NCBI RefSeq assembly: GCF_022879575.1
Contig: NZ_CP084260.1
Span: 1,922,001-1,986,000, forward strand
Length of the DNA stretch: 64,000 nt
Source of the DNA: Caballeronia sp. SL2Y3
GTDB lineage: Bacteria > Pseudomonadota > Gammaproteobacteria > Burkholderiales > Burkholderiaceae
Reading direction: 5' to 3'
Positions 54,836 to 64,000 of the stretch are shown here, in pieces (positions within the stretch are counted from its first letter, which is position 1; each line of letters begins with the position of its first letter). Position numbers and translations under genes: made by a program. The notes below the pieces were generated by a model. That model was not told the DNA's origin, made no database searches, and was given only the letters and a program-made list of their open reading frames with translations.

Positions 54836-55013
54836 GCGCCGATCTGGAAAATGCAAACGGCGGAAGGCTTCGCCAGGTGAAAGCACCCGCGCAGCCGGCC
54901 GCCGCTTGTTGGATTGCCGCTTTTTGAGAAGCGCGATTTTACAGGACGCTGATCTTTCCGCTTAATAACGATTTCGGATCGGCTAATTACGTACGCCTAT
55001 TTGGCCGCTTCTG

Positions 55014-55937
55014 CTAGATCTGCGCCAATGCCCGCACATGCGCGACGACGCTGCGCCCGAGCGCGGACAGGTTGTATCCACCTTCTAGACAACTGACGAT
55101 GCGCCCTTCTGCATGGCGCTCGGCGACCGCGCGAATCTGCTCGGTGATCCACGCGTAATCGTCTTCGACGAGTCCCATGTTGCCGAGGTCGTCCTCGCGG
55201 TGCGCGTCGAAACCGGCCGAGACGAACAGCATCTGCGGCTTGAAATCCTCCAGACGCGGCAGCCACATCATGTCGATCACTTCGCGCACCGCCATGCCCT
55301 TCGTGCGCGCGGGCAGCGGCACGTTCACCATGTTCGGCGCGTGGCTGTCCGCGCCGCTGAACGGATAGAACGGATGCTGGAAGAAGCTGCACATCAGCAC
55401 GCGCGAGTCGCCGGTGAACGCGGCTTCGGTGCCGTTGCCGTGATGCACGTCGAAGTCGATGACCGCGACGCGTTGCAGTCCGTGCACTTCCAGCGCATGA
55501 CGCGCGGCGATCGCGATGTTGTTGAAGAGACAGAAGCCCATTGCGCGCGCGGGCTCCGCGTGATGGCCCGGCGGACGCACGCTGCAAAACGCGTTGTCGT
55601 AGCGGCCTTCGATGACGGCATCGGTCGCGGCGATGGCCGCGCCCGCGGCGCGCAACGCCGCGCGATACGACTGCGGACACATCGACGTGTCCGGGTCCAG
55701 TTCGCTGCGCCCCTGCTCCGGCGTGCGGCTCTTGATGTAGTCGATGTGCGCCTGCGTGTGCACGCGCGCCAGATCGGCTTCGTCGGCGAGCGGCGCTTCT
55801 TCGCGCTCGATCAGGGCGTCGATACGGCTCGCGATGAGTTGATCTTCGATGGCCTGTAGGCGCGCCGGGCATTCGGGATGCCATTGGCCGTTATCGTGCT
55901 GCAGGCAGTCGGTGTGGGTGTAGAAGCCGGTGGCCAT
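55014..55937 (-). CDS. Histone deacetylase-family amidohydrolase
   Basis: The 307-residue protein belongs to the class II HDAC-like/acetylpolyamine amidohydrolase superfamily. The zinc and catalytic motifs are RPPGHHAEPARAMGFCLFNN near residue 128, VIDFDVHHGNGTEAAF near 165, SAGFDAHREDDLGNM near 240 and CLEGGYNLSAL near 286. It begins TGFYTHTDCLQHDNGQWHPE. The natural substrate is unknown; acetylated polyamines or proteins are likely. The ATG at 55937 is the family start; the open frame extends upstream without resemblance. Confidence 0.92.
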   Translation of the reverse strand: MATGFYTHTDCLQHDNGQWHPECPARLQAIEDQLIASRIDALIEREEAPLADEADLARVHTQAHIDYIKSRTPEQGRSELDPDTSMCPQSYRAALRAAGAAIAATDAVIEGRYDNAFCSVRPPGHHAEPARAMGFCLFNNIAIAARHALEVHGLQRVAVIDFDVHHGNGTEAAFTGDSRVLMCSFFQHPFYPFSGADSHAPNMVNVPLPARTKGMAVREVIDMMWLPRLEDFKPQMLFVSAGFDAHREDDLGNMGLVEDDYAWITEQIRAVAERHAEGRIVSCLEGGYNLSALGRSVVAHVRALAQI

Positions 55938-56220
55938 GATGTCTCGCAGTGCCGCTGTCGTCGGCGCGTCTCGTCTTTTTTCGTCATACGCGATCCTGTG
56001 CCGCGCATTTGACGTTAAGTTACCACACCGTTCGGAACGGCCGGCTCGCGGGCTGGCGCGGGCATTGCACCGTGGGGCGTCGGTTATACTGCCCCGACGC
56101 CCCGGCAGCCAGCGCCGACGGCAGCTTGCAGGCCAATGCGCCCGGTCAAGAATCGTTGCGAGTAGCTGCACGCGACGGCAGAACATCCGGCATCGCCCTC
56201 AATCGCTCACCAAGCACACT

Positions 56221-57378
56221 ATGACTTTTCAGTTTGCCTCGCTCGATTCCTCTCTCAAGCCGCTGACGCGCGCGTTCATCGCTTCCTTGCTGTGCGCAAT
56301 CGGCGGCGTCTGCGGCAACAGCGCGCTTGCGCAGTCGCAGCAGCCGCAGAGCGCGACGCCGCAAGGGCAAGTGTTCGAAGAAGAGATCGTGCCGCAGCGG
56401 TACGCGAACAACCCGAATGTCGAGGCGTTCATCAACGACATGGTCGCGCGCTACGACTTCGATCCCGCCGCGCTGCACGACCTCTTCAATCACGTGAGCT
56501 ATTCCGCGACGGCGGTGAAGCTGGTGTTGCCGTCGCCCACGCCTTCGCTCAAGAACTGGCGCACGTACCAGTCGCGTTTCATCGAACCGATTCGTATCAA
56601 CGCGGGCGTGAAGTTCTGGCGCGCGAATCAGGCCACGTTGCAGCGCGCGTCCGCGCAGTTTGGCGTGCCGCCGGAAGTGATCGTTGGGATCATCGGTGTC
56701 GAGACCATCTACGGCAAGTACATGGGCAATTTCCGCGCGCTCGACGCGCTGACCACGCTCACGTTCGACTACCCGAACACGCCGAACCGCGCCGAACGTC
56801 AGGCGACGTTCCGCAAGAATCTCGAAGACCTGCTCGTCTGGACGCGCGATTCGCAAATCGATCCGACCACCGTGCTCGGCTCTTACACCGGCGCGATCGG
56901 CATTCCGCAGTTTCTGCCGAGCAGCATCGTGCAGTACGCGGTGGACTTCGACGGCAACGGCCGCATCGACTTGCGCACGAGCCCGGCGGATGCCATCGGC
57001 AGTGTCGCGAATTATCTGAAGCAGAACGGCTGGGAGCCGGGTCGTCCGGTCGTGTGGCGCATTGCGGGCGATGAAGGCAGCCAGGGCATCGCGCAAGCCG
57101 CAGCCGACGGGCAGCCCGAGCCGCACTGGTCGCTCGCGCAGTTGACGAAGGCCGGCATGCTGCTGACCGAGCCGGCCCTGAACCTGAGCGCGGAAGCGGC
57201 CACGCCGCTGACCGTCGTCGACCTGCCGACGCCGGGCCGCGCGACGGAATACACGCTGGGCCTCAAGAACTTCTATGTGCTGACGCGCTACAACCGCAGC
57301 TTCTTCTACGCGCTCGCCGTGTATCAGTTGGGCGAGGCCGTCAAGGCGCGCATGGCGGCGGGCGACGCGTCGCAGTAA
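56221..57378 (+). CDS. mltB: Membrane-bound lytic murein transglycosylase B
   Basis: The 385-residue protein has a signal segment (LTRAFIASLLCAIGGVCGNS, then ALAQ) without a clean lipobox. MltB motifs follow: PPEVIVGIIGVETIYGKYMG near residue 158 with the catalytic Glu, SYTGAIGIPQFLPSSIVQYA near 221, DFDGNGRIDL near 243. It cleaves peptidoglycan with 1,6-anhydro bond formation. Substrate-like regulator genes are absent. It is divergent from the HDAC gene. Confidence 0.93.
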   Translation: MTFQFASLDSSLKPLTRAFIASLLCAIGGVCGNSALAQSQQPQSATPQGQVFEEEIVPQRYANNPNVEAFINDMVARYDFDPAALHDLFNHVSYSATAVKLVLPSPTPSLKNWRTYQSRFIEPIRINAGVKFWRANQATLQRASAQFGVPPEVIVGIIGVETIYGKYMGNFRALDALTTLTFDYPNTPNRAERQATFRKNLEDLLVWTRDSQIDPTTVLGSYTGAIGIPQFLPSSIVQYAVDFDGNGRIDLRTSPADAIGSVANYLKQNGWEPGRPVVWRIAGDEGSQGIAQAAADGQPEPHWSLAQLTKAGMLLTEPALNLSAEAATPLTVVDLPTPGRATEYTLGLKNFYVLTRYNRSFFYALAVYQLGEAVKARMAAGDASQ

Positions 57379-57431
57379 GCGCGTTTTTCTCGGCGGTCCG
57401 CCGTGCCAAGCGGACCGCGATTAATCAGTGC

Positions 57432-58334
57432 TCAGGCGGGAAAAACGCCCGTCGACAGATAGCGGTCGCCGCGGTCGCAGACGATGAACACAATGGTCGC
57501 GTTCTCGAGCTGACGCGCAACGCGCAGCGCGACCTCGCACGCGCCGCCCGACGAAATGCCGGCGAAGATGCCTTCCACCGACGCGAGCCGCCGCGCCATC
57601 GCCTCGGCTGCAGCCTGACTCACGTTCTCCACGCGATCCACGCGGCTGCGATCGAAAATCTTCGGCAGGTACGCTTCCGGCCATTTGCGGATGCCCGGAA
57701 TGCGCGAGCCTTCTTCCGGCTGCGCGCCGATGATCTCGATCTTCTCGTTCTTCTCCTTCAGATACTGCGACACGCCCATGATCGTGCCGGTCGTGCCCAT
57801 CGACGAGACAAAATGCGTGATGCGTCCTTCGGTCTGCCGCCACAGTTCAGGACCGGTGGTTTCGTAGTGCGCGAGCGGATTGTCCGGATTCGCGAACTGA
57901 TCGAGGATGATGCCGCGGCCGTCGCGCTGCATCTGATCGGCGAGATCGCGCGCGTATTCCATGCCGCCCGTGACCGGCGTGAGGATGATCTGCGCGCCGT
58001 ACGCGCCCATGCTCTGACGCCGCTCGATGGACAAGTCCTCCGGCATGATGAGCACCATCTTGTAGCCGCGCACGGCTGCTGCCATCGCGAGCGCAATGCC
58101 GGTATTGCCGCTCGTCGCCTCGATCAGCGTGTCGCCCGGCTTGATGCGGCCGCGCTCCTCAGCTTTCCTGATCATCGACAGCGCCGGGCGGTCCTTCACC
58201 GAGCCGGCCGGGTTATTGCCTTCGAGCTTGCCGAGCACGACGTTGTTGCGGCTGCGGATTTCATCGTCCACCACGCGGACGAGTTGCACGAGCGGCGTAT
58301 TGCCGATCGTGTCTTCGATAGTCATGTAAGCCAT
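57432..58334 (-). CDS. cysM: Cysteine synthase B
   Basis: The 300-residue PLP enzyme has the CysM signature IEDTIGNTPLVQLVR near residue 6, the Schiff-base Lys in LEGNNPAGSVKDRPALSM near 46, and EATSGNTGIALAMAAAVRGY near 75. It uses O-acetylserine (and thiosulfate) to form cysteine or S-sulfocysteine. The ATG at 58334 gives MAYMTIEDT; an internal ATG three codons later is possible. It is downstream of comEA with a terminator between. Confidence 0.95.
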   Translation of the reverse strand: MAYMTIEDTIGNTPLVQLVRVVDDEIRSRNNVVLGKLEGNNPAGSVKDRPALSMIRKAEERGRIKPGDTLIEATSGNTGIALAMAAAVRGYKMVLIMPEDLSIERRQSMGAYGAQIILTPVTGGMEYARDLADQMQRDGRGIILDQFANPDNPLAHYETTGPELWRQTEGRITHFVSSMGTTGTIMGVSQYLKEKNEKIEIIGAQPEEGSRIPGIRKWPEAYLPKIFDRSRVDRVENVSQAAAEAMARRLASVEGIFAGISSGGACEVALRVARQLENATIVFIVCDRGDRYLSTGVFPA

Positions 58335-58503
58335 AGCGGACCGAATTCGGGTTCGACGGAACGACTGCGCATGCTTGTGCGCGCGTTCGCCGGAATATGG
58401 ATATGCGAGTCCACTGATTGTAGCCCACCGCTTCCCGCCATGCGCCTCGCCCCTCCTGCGCAGATGGCTACGCGAGCGGCCGAGCGCGCATCTTTCGTCA
58501 TGC

Positions 58504-58532
58504 AAAAAACCCGCGGCGAGGCAAACCGCGGG
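58504..58532 (-). terminator. Intrinsic terminator between comEA-like gene and cysM
   Basis: On the minus strand CCCGCGG pairs with CCGCGGG around a nine-base loop, followed by TTTTTTG. It lies about 90 bases beyond the comEA-like stop. Confidence 0.82.
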
Positions 58533-58621
58533 AGCCCAAACATCCGAAGGCTGAAGGAGCGAAGAAACCCGTTGCAGCGCGCGGCGCGGCCGCCGACAAG
58601 CCGCGCCGCGCGCCCTACCGC

Positions 58622-59008
58622 TTACTTCTTGACGACCACCGGCTTCGACGCCTGCGACGACAGCACGGGCGTCGCGCTGACGCCATTGGCGCCATTGGCG
58701 CCGGTGGCCGCAGGCGTGCCCGTGGCCGCCGTCTTCGACGCCGTGCCGATGGTCAGACCTTCGGCCGTGAGCCGTTGCACCGTCTTGCCGCCCATGCCTT
58801 TGACGCGCGAGCTGAGATCGGCCGCATCCTTGAAGGGGCCGTGCGCCTGACGTTCATCGAGAATGGCTTTCGCCTTCGCCGGACCGATGCCCTTGATGCC
58901 GCGCAAGGCATCGGTATTGGCGGTGTTGACATCGACCGCTGCGAGCGCCGAACCGATGGACAGGGTGAGCGCGAGCGCAACGAGGGTCGAAAGGGCTTGC
59001 TTGAACAT
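58622..59008 (-). CDS. ComEA-like helix-hairpin-helix DNA-binding protein, exported
   Basis: The 128-residue protein has a signal peptide (MFKQALSTLVALALTLSIGS, cleavage after ALA). A ComEA-type helix-hairpin-helix follows (VNTANTDALRGIKGIGPAKA, then AILDERQAHGPFKDAADLSS). A low-complexity Ala/Gly/Thr/Asn tail ends it (TAATGTPAATGANGANG). Exported ComEA-like proteins bind incoming DNA during natural competence. No other competence gene lies near it, so a competence role is inferred. Confidence 0.88.
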   Translation of the reverse strand: MFKQALSTLVALALTLSIGSALAAVDVNTANTDALRGIKGIGPAKAKAILDERQAHGPFKDAADLSSRVKGMGGKTVQRLTAEGLTIGTASKTAATGTPAATGANGANGVSATPVLSSQASKPVVVKK

Positions 59009-59082
59009 ACTGAGTCTCCAGAAGAACCGGCCGGCGAACAGTGCCGACCGCGAGACCCAGTGTAGAGAGACTTCGAACGCGT

Positions 59083-60075
59083 TTATAGCTGGCCGAATAG
59101 CCAACGCACGTAGCGGTCGACGCCTTCCTGAACGGTAAGAAACGGCGCTTCGTAACCGGCTGCGCGCAGGCGCGTCTGGTCCGCTTGCGTGAAGCACTGG
59201 TACTTGCCGCGCAGCGCGTCGGGAAACGGAACGTACTCGATCAGCCCGCGCTGCACGAGTTCAGCGAGCGACAGCGGCGCTTCGCCGTCGATTGCGCGGA
59301 GCGAGTTGACGACCGTCGACGCAATGTCGTTGAACGGCTGCGCGCGCCCCGTGCCGAGATTGAAGATGCCCGACTTCTCCGGGTGATCGAGGAAGTGCAG
59401 ATTGACCTTCACCACGTCTTCCACGGACACGAAATCGCGCGTCTGCTCGCCGGCCGCGTAGCCGTTGTACTCGCCGAAGAGCTTGACCTTGCCTTCCGCG
59501 CGGAACTGGTTGAAGTTGTGGAACGCGACCGACGCCATGCGCCCCTTGTGCGTCTCGCGCGGCCCGTACACGTTGAAATAGCGGAAGCCGACGATCTGGC
59601 TGCCTGCCTTCGGCAACACCTGACGCACGATCTGGTCGAAGAGGAACTTCGAGTAGCCGTACACGTTGAGCGGCTTCTCGACTTCGCGTTCCTCGACAAA
59701 CCGGCTCGACCCGCCGTAGGTCGCCGCCGACGACGCATACAGAAACTGCGCGCCCTGCGCGAGACAGATGTCCATCACGTCCCGGCTGTACCGGAAGTTG
59801 TTGTCCATCATGTAGCGGCCGTCGGTTTCCATCGTGTCGGAGCAGGCGCCTTCGTGGAACACCGCGCGCACCTTGCCGAAGTCCCCGCGCCGGAAGCGCT
59901 CGACGAACTCCGTCTTGTCGAGGTAATCGTCGATCTCGCAATCGACGAGATTCCTGAACTTGTCGGCGCGCGTGAGGTTGTCCACCGCGATCACGCGATG
60001 CTCGCCGCGCTCGTTGAGCGCCTTGACGATATTGCTGCCGATAAAGCCGGCCGCCCCGGTAACGATGAAAGTCAT
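59083..60075 (-). CDS. hldD: ADP-L-glycero-D-manno-heptose-6-epimerase
   Basis: The 330-residue SDR protein starts [20 protein letters not shown] and carries the YxxxK pair in [13 protein letters not shown] near residue 140. It also has the HldD segment [20 protein letters not shown] near 72. It converts ADP-D,D-heptose to ADP-L,D-heptose for LPS inner core. It is the first downstream gene after hldA, seven bases apart, in the ugd-hldA-hldD transcript. Confidence 0.96.
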   Translation of the reverse strand: MTFIVTGAAGFIGSNIVKALNERGEHRVIAVDNLTRADKFRNLVDCEIDDYLDKTEFVERFRRGDFGKVRAVFHEGACSDTMETDGRYMMDNNFRYSRDVMDICLAQGAQFLYASSAATYGGSSRFVEEREVEKPLNVYGYSKFLFDQIVRQVLPKAGSQIVGFRYFNVYGPRETHKGRMASVAFHNFNQFRAEGKVKLFGEYNGYAAGEQTRDFVSVEDVVKVNLHFLDHPEKSGIFNLGTGRAQPFNDIASTVVNSLRAIDGEAPLSLAELVQRGLIEYVPFPDALRGKYQCFTQADQTRLRAAGYEAPFLTVQEGVDRYVRWLFGQL

Positions 60076-60081
60076 GTGAGA

Positions 60082-61059
60082 TCAGGCGAAGAGTTCGTTG
60101 TAGTCGACGGTCGCCGTGCCGAGCTTGCCCACGACAATGCCGGCCGCGCGATTCGCATACACGATCGAATCGACGAGCGGCACGCCTGCGCCGAGCATCG
60201 TCGCGACCGTTGCGATGACGGTGTCGCCCGCGCCCGACACATCATACACTTCGCGCGCTTCCGCCGAATTGTGCAGCACCTGGTTCTCCGTGAAGAGCGT
60301 CATGCCCTCCTCCGAGCGCGTCAGCAAGAGCGCGCCGAGATCCAGATCCGCGCGCAGCCTCGTCACGCGTTCGTGCAGGTCTTCTTCGGACTTCCAGTGG
60401 CCGATCACTTCGCGCAGCTCGGCGCGGTTCGGCGTGATGAGCGTCGCGCCGCGATAACGCTCCCAGTCGTCGCCCTTCGGATCGACGAGCACGGGTTTGC
60501 CGGCCTCGCGCGCGTCGGCGATCATCTTCGTGACGTGCGTGAGACCGCCCTTCGCGTAGTCCGACATCAGAATGACGTCGTGCTGCGGCAGCAGTTCGGT
60601 GAAGCGTTCGAGGCACGCGCGCAGCACTTCGTGATTCGGCGTGTTCTCGAAGTCGACGCGCAGCAGTTGCTGCTGGCGCGACAACACGCGCAGCTTAATC
60701 GTCGTGAGCAGCTCCGGGTCGCGCGCGAGGTGCGCGGCGACCCGGCTTTCGCCGAGCAACTCGACGATGCGCTCGCCCGGCTCGTCATGCCCCACGACGC
60801 ACAGCAGACCCGCCTGCGCGCCGAGCGCCGCCGCGTTGCGCGCGACGTTCGCCGCCCCGCCCAGGCGATCCTCCTTCTTCTGCACGTGCACGACCGGCAC
60901 GGGCGCCTCGGGCGAGATGCGGTTCACATCGCCGAACCAGTAGCGGTCGAGCATCACATCGCCGACCACCAGCACGCGCGCCGCGGAAATGCGGGCGCGC
61001 GGCACCACTGGGATATTTGCCGGGCTATTGCCGGCTTCCATTGCCGTCGAGTTCGACAT
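60082..61059 (-). CDS. hldA: D-glycero-beta-D-manno-heptose-7-phosphate kinase
   Basis: The 325-residue protein is a pfkB-family sugar kinase: [20 protein letters not shown] near residue 22, [19 protein letters not shown] near 63, and the anion-hole [19 protein letters not shown] near 270. It corresponds to the kinase domain of E. coli HldE, encoded separately here. It phosphorylates D-glycero-D-manno-heptose 7-phosphate in ADP-heptose synthesis. Its first 35 bases overlap the end of ugd, so the exact start is uncertain; an ATG at 61041 is possible. Confidence 0.95.
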   Translation of the reverse strand: MSNSTAMEAGNSPANIPVVPRARISAARVLVVGDVMLDRYWFGDVNRISPEAPVPVVHVQKKEDRLGGAANVARNAAALGAQAGLLCVVGHDEPGERIVELLGESRVAAHLARDPELLTTIKLRVLSRQQQLLRVDFENTPNHEVLRACLERFTELLPQHDVILMSDYAKGGLTHVTKMIADAREAGKPVLVDPKGDDWERYRGATLITPNRAELREVIGHWKSEEDLHERVTRLRADLDLGALLLTRSEEGMTLFTENQVLHNSAEAREVYDVSGAGDTVIATVATMLGAGVPLVDSIVYANRAAGIVVGKLGTATVDYNELFA

Positions 61060-62416
61060 GGGGACGTCCTATTGCAAAATAATCGATGCCTAGTTCAGCC
61101 ATCGCTTCCGGTTCATACAAATTGCGGCCGTCGAAGATAACCGGCATCTTCAGCTCGCTCTTCAAGTGCCCGAAGTCCGGGCTCTTGAATTCCTTCCATT
61201 CGGTCACGATGACAAGCGCGTCCGCGCCCGTCAAGGCTTCCTGCTGCGTTTGCACGAAGTGAAGACGCTCCATGTCCTCGCGGCGGCCTTCGAGATCGAG
61301 CGCGAACACGCGCTGCGCTTCAGTCATGGCGACAGGATCATACGCCCGCACCGTCGCGCCGCGTTCGAGCAGCGACGCGATCAGACGCCGGCTCGACGCC
61401 TCGCGCATGTCGTCGGTATTCGGCTTGAATGCAAGGCCCCACACGGCGAACGTGCGGCCGCGCAGGTCCTCGCCCATGCGCTTGACGATCTTGTTGACGA
61501 GCACTTCCTTCTGCGCGTTGTTGACCGCTTCGACCGATTCGAGAATCTGCAGCCGATGTCCGTTTTCGCGCGCCGTCTGCACGAGTGCCTGCACGTCCTT
61601 CGGGAAGCAGGAGCCGCCGTAGCCGCAGCCCGCATACAGGAAGTGATAGCCGATGCGCGGGTCCGACCCGATGCCGCGACGCACGGATTCGATGTCCGCG
61701 CCGACCGCATCCGCCAGATTCGACAGATCGTTCATGAACGAAATGCGCGTGGCGAGCATCGCGTTGGCCGCGTACTTCGTGAACTCGGCAGAGCGCACGT
61801 CCATGTAGAGCGTGCGTTCGTGATTGCGGTTGAACGGCGCGTAGAGGCGCTTCATCATTTCGCGCGCGCGGTTGCCGGCCTGATCGTCGTCGATGCCGAT
61901 CACGATGCGGTCCGGGCGCATGAAGTCGTCGACCGCGGCGCCTTCCTTCAGGAACTCGGGATTCGACACGACAGAGAAGCCGTCGGCGACGCCGCGAGCC
62001 TTCAACTCTTCTTCCACGACACGCCTGACTTGCAGCGCCGTGCCGACCGGCACCGTCGATTTGTCGACGATCACCTTGAAGCCGTTCGAATAGCGTCCGA
62101 TGTTGCGCGCAGCCGCGAGCACATACTGCAAGTCGGCCGAGCCGTCTTCGTCGGGCGGCGTGCCGACCGCGATGAACTGCACGTCGCCGTGCTCAACGCT
62201 CGCCTTCACGTCGGTGGAGAACTGGATGCGGCCCGCTGCACGCGTGCGCTTGAGCATTTCCTGAAGGCCCGGCTCGTGAATCGGCACGCCGCCGTTATTG
62301 AGGATTTCGATCTTGCGCGGATCGACGTCGACACAAAACACGTCATTGCCGATTTCAGCGAGGCAAGCACCGGTCACAAGACCGACGTAACCCGTACCAA
62401 CGATGGTAACTTTCAT
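61025..62416 (-). CDS. ugd: UDP-glucose 6-dehydrogenase
   Basis: The 463-residue protein begins [20 protein letters not shown], the NAD-binding motif. The catalytic Cys lies in [20 protein letters not shown] near residue 258. Other signatures are [17 protein letters not shown] near 85 and [21 protein letters not shown] near 112. It oxidises UDP-glucose to UDP-glucuronate, needed for Ara4N lipid A modification and exopolysaccharides. It heads the LPS gene group after lapB; the spacing is 75 bases. Confidence 0.96.
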   Translation of the reverse strand: MKVTIVGTGYVGLVTGACLAEIGNDVFCVDVDPRKIEILNNGGVPIHEPGLQEMLKRTRAAGRIQFSTDVKASVEHGDVQFIAVGTPPDEDGSADLQYVLAAARNIGRYSNGFKVIVDKSTVPVGTALQVRRVVEEELKARGVADGFSVVSNPEFLKEGAAVDDFMRPDRIVIGIDDDQAGNRAREMMKRLYAPFNRNHERTLYMDVRSAEFTKYAANAMLATRISFMNDLSNLADAVGADIESVRRGIGSDPRIGYHFLYAGCGYGGSCFPKDVQALVQTARENGHRLQILESVEAVNNAQKEVLVNKIVKRMGEDLRGRTFAVWGLAFKPNTDDMREASSRRLIASLLERGATVRAYDPVAMTEAQRVFALDLEGRREDMERLHFVQTQQEALTGADALVIVTEWKEFKSPDFGHLKSELKMPVIFDGRNLYEPEAMAELGIDYFAIGRPHVELDGNGSRQ

Positions 62417-62491
62417 AGCTCTCCGTGGGTTTCTAAGATAGCGGCGATGATGATGAGCGCGAAAACGCCGCGCTCGCGATGGTGTGCGAAC

Positions 62492-63667
62492 TCAGGCCGA
62501 ACTCGTGATCGGTTCGACGCGTCGTGGCGCGTAAGTCTCCCAGCCGCTGCAGCCGGGGCACTGCCAATAAAACAGGCGCGCGCGGAATCCACACGTTTGA
62601 CATGTATACCGCGGCAAATTCTTGGTGCGTTGCTTGACGAGCGTGCGCATGAGTTGCAGTTCGCCCCGGCGCGGCTCCTCGGCGGTTGCTTCCTGCGCTT
62701 CGAGCAGGCGCGTCATGCCCGCGAGATTCGGGGCGATCTCCATTTGCCTGCGCACGAGCGCGTGCGCCGCATCGAGACCGCGCAGTTCCTGGACATGCTT
62801 GTACGCGACATCCAGCAGATCATTCGACGGATAGCGCGTCGCGTAGTCGATCAGCAAGTCGACGCCGTCTTCCTTGCGCCCGAGCGCGGCGTACGCTTTC
62901 ATCAGTTTCTCGGCGACGAGCGGCAAATACGCTTCGTTCTGCGCCTCGACGCGCTTCCAGACGGCGATCGCGGCTTCGACGTTTCCGGCAGCGGCTTCGG
63001 CGTCGCCCGAGAGAATCGTGGCGCGGACGTTGTCCGGATTCGACGCCAGCGCGAGCTTCAGTTCGGCGCGCGCATCGTCCAGATTCTTGCGCTGCAACGC
63101 TTCCTGCGCGAGTTCGCAGTGGAAATGCGCGATTTCCATATGCAGCGACGGCGCGCCCATCTTCTCGATGCGCTCGGCCGTGGTGATGGATTTCGGCCAG
63201 TCCTTCTCGATCTCGTAAATGGTGAGCAGCGCGCGTTGGGCGCCGAGCGAATATTCGCCGGCTTCCAGCGACCGAAACGTTTCCTCCGCCCGATCCAAGA
63301 GGCCCGCTTTCAGAAAGTCCTGCCCCAGTTCGTACAGCGCGTGATCGCGTTCGGCAACCGGCAGGTCCGCCCGGCTCAACAGGTTCTGATGCACGCGGAT
63401 AGCGCGGTCCGTCTCGCCGCGCCGCCGAAACAGATTGCCGAGCGCGAAGTGCAGCTCGATGGTTTCAGGGTCCAGCTTGGCGACTTCGATGAACGCGTCG
63501 ATCGCCTTGTCGTGTTGCTCGTTGAGCAGGAAATTCAGGCCGCGAAAGTACGAGCGCGGCAGGTTCGCATTCTCGGATAACAGCGTTTTCAGGTCGTAGC
63601 GGGATGCCATCCAGCCTAGCGCGAAAGCGACCGGGATGACGAGCAGCCACCAGAAGTCTAGATCCAT
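62492..63667 (-). CDS. lapB: Lipopolysaccharide assembly protein B (tetratricopeptide repeats)
   Basis: The 391-residue protein has an N-terminal membrane anchor (MDLDFWWLLVIPVAFALGWM). Tandem TPR helices follow from about residue 45, including NEQHDKAIDAFIEVAKLDPE. A C-terminal rubredoxin-like zinc site ends it (YTCQTCGFRARLFYWQCPGC near 355). LapB (YciM) adjusts LpxC proteolysis by FtsH and coordinates LPS output. It is preceded by lapA, 77 bases away. Confidence 0.95.
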   Translation of the reverse strand: MDLDFWWLLVIPVAFALGWMASRYDLKTLLSENANLPRSYFRGLNFLLNEQHDKAIDAFIEVAKLDPETIELHFALGNLFRRRGETDRAIRVHQNLLSRADLPVAERDHALYELGQDFLKAGLLDRAEETFRSLEAGEYSLGAQRALLTIYEIEKDWPKSITTAERIEKMGAPSLHMEIAHFHCELAQEALQRKNLDDARAELKLALASNPDNVRATILSGDAEAAAGNVEAAIAVWKRVEAQNEAYLPLVAEKLMKAYAALGRKEDGVDLLIDYATRYPSNDLLDVAYKHVQELRGLDAAHALVRRQMEIAPNLAGMTRLLEAQEATAEEPRRGELQLMRTLVKQRTKNLPRYTCQTCGFRARLFYWQCPGCSGWETYAPRRVEPITSSA

Positions 63668-63744
63668 GCGAATGTTCGTGAGTCGGTTTAGGTGTCTGCT
63701 TCGGGCGAATCGAGCGCAAGCGCCGCCGCCGGACGATGCGCGTG

Positions 63745-64000
63745 TCAGATGAGCGGCGGCATCGGCGGTTCTTCTTTGACCAGCGGCGTTTCCCGTGCGG
63801 CGCGCACGTCGCGCTTCAAACGCCCGTTTTCGATCCGCAAGCGCAGCATCGCCGGCACAGCCGAAACGAGCCCGGCGAGCAGGCCTACTGCGAAGAACGC
63901 CAGGCCGATCAGGATCAGCGGCGCCTGCCAGGCGTAGCCTGCGAGGAAATTCAGCGTCGCCGGCTGCGTGTTGGCGAGCGCCAGCACGAGCAACAACACG
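63745..64000 (-). CDS. lapA: Lipopolysaccharide assembly protein A domain (DUF1049), 5' end outside the window
   Basis: The visible 85 codons read VLLLVLALANTQPATLNFLA, then a second hydrophobic hairpin half (APLILIGLAFFAVGLLAGLV). A charged tail follows (MLRLRIENGRLKRDVRAARE). This is the DUF1049/LapA pattern: two transmembrane helices and a cytoplasmic coil. The frame is open to the window edge and probably lacks its first 15-20 residues. It lies just upstream of lapB in the same direction, as usual. Confidence 0.88.
   Translation of the reverse strand, partial: VLLLVLALANTQPATLNFLAGYAWQAPLILIGLAFFAVGLLAGLVSAVPAMLRLRIENGRLKRDVRAARETPLVKEEPPMPPLI

Noticed and set aside
54836..55013. A SAM riboswitch or MetJ box before metN
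   Set aside because: No aptamer-like helices, no AGACGTCT repeats and no terminator hairpin were seen.
57393..57418. Inverted repeat GCGGTCCG / CGGACCGC after mltB
   Set aside because: No T run on either strand, so I do not call it a terminator.
61166..63580. Long plus-strand open frame opposite ugd and lapB
   Set aside because: Antisense to two confident genes; no domain, Arg/Val/His-rich shadow.
1..64000. CRISPR arrays, insertion sequences, prophage genes, rRNA operons
   Set aside because: No regularly spaced repeats, transposase or integrase motifs, structural phage genes or rRNA sequences were recognised anywhere in the window.

Overview
This is a high-G+C chromosome segment (about two thirds G+C by eye) from a betaproteobacterium of the Burkholderia / Paraburkholderia / Caballeronia group. 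The placement rests on gene content and order: rpsP-rimM-trmD-rplS, lapA-lapB-ugd-hldA-hldD-comEA-cysM, etfB-etfA beside an acyl-CoA dehydrogenase, lutABC with a GntR/FadR-type regulator, and a VpsR-like sigma-54 activator. Most of the window is ordinary core genome, with tightly packed, often ATGA-coupled genes. Gene assignments come from recognising protein motifs; no database search was possible.

Layout. 1-2.2 kb: end of a probable mobA, moeA, a small membrane protein, a GNAT. 2.2-8.0 kb (minus): rmuC, a D-2-hydroxyacid dehydrogenase, an NhaD-like antiporter paired with a LUD-domain protein, pncB. 8.3-10.0 kb: fdxA, two tandem tRNA-Asn(GTT) genes each with its own terminator, lpxO. 10.0-13.6 kb: lutABC (minus) and its divergent GntR regulator, with a perfect palindromic operator between them. 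13.7-17.4 kb: a 24-codon membrane peptide, creA, an AraC regulator with azlCD, and a conserved gene of unknown function. 17.4-22.5 kb: a UvrD-like helicase, two small Lys/Ala-rich secreted proteins, an S4 protein and a MATE transporter.

22.5-25.6 kb is the most unusual part. A candidate small RNA of about 65-70 nt carries a CUCCUU anti-Shine-Dalgarno loop and its own promoter and terminator. Next to it lies a low-G+C, single-gene island encoding a 748-residue NACHT-type STAND ATPase with an N-terminal restriction-endonuclease-like segment and a pentapeptide-like C-terminal stretch. This is the best candidate for a poorly described, probably anti-phage, system.

25.6-37.2 kb: a phospholipase-D lipoprotein, fumC, a thioesterase, a tiny porin-like lipoprotein, an ArsR regulator, thyA, the VpsR-like activator, an A+T-rich 0.9-kb gap with weakly supported small genes, folA, pmbA, darP and mog. 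37.2-44.8 kb: orn, an M48 protease / rsgA / zinc-ribbon operon, a CobD/CbiB-like protein, a Nudix CoA pyrophosphatase and the rpsP operon with a clear sigma-70 promoter. 44.9-55 kb: a TM2-like protein, a radical-SAM gene under a near-perfect LexA box, an Lrp regulator divergent from dadA, an acyl-CoA dehydrogenase with etfBA, and metNIQ. 55-64 kb: a histone-deacetylase-like hydrolase, mltB, cysM, a ComEA-like protein and the LPS/envelope block hldD-hldA-ugd-lapB-lapA; lapA is cut by the window edge.
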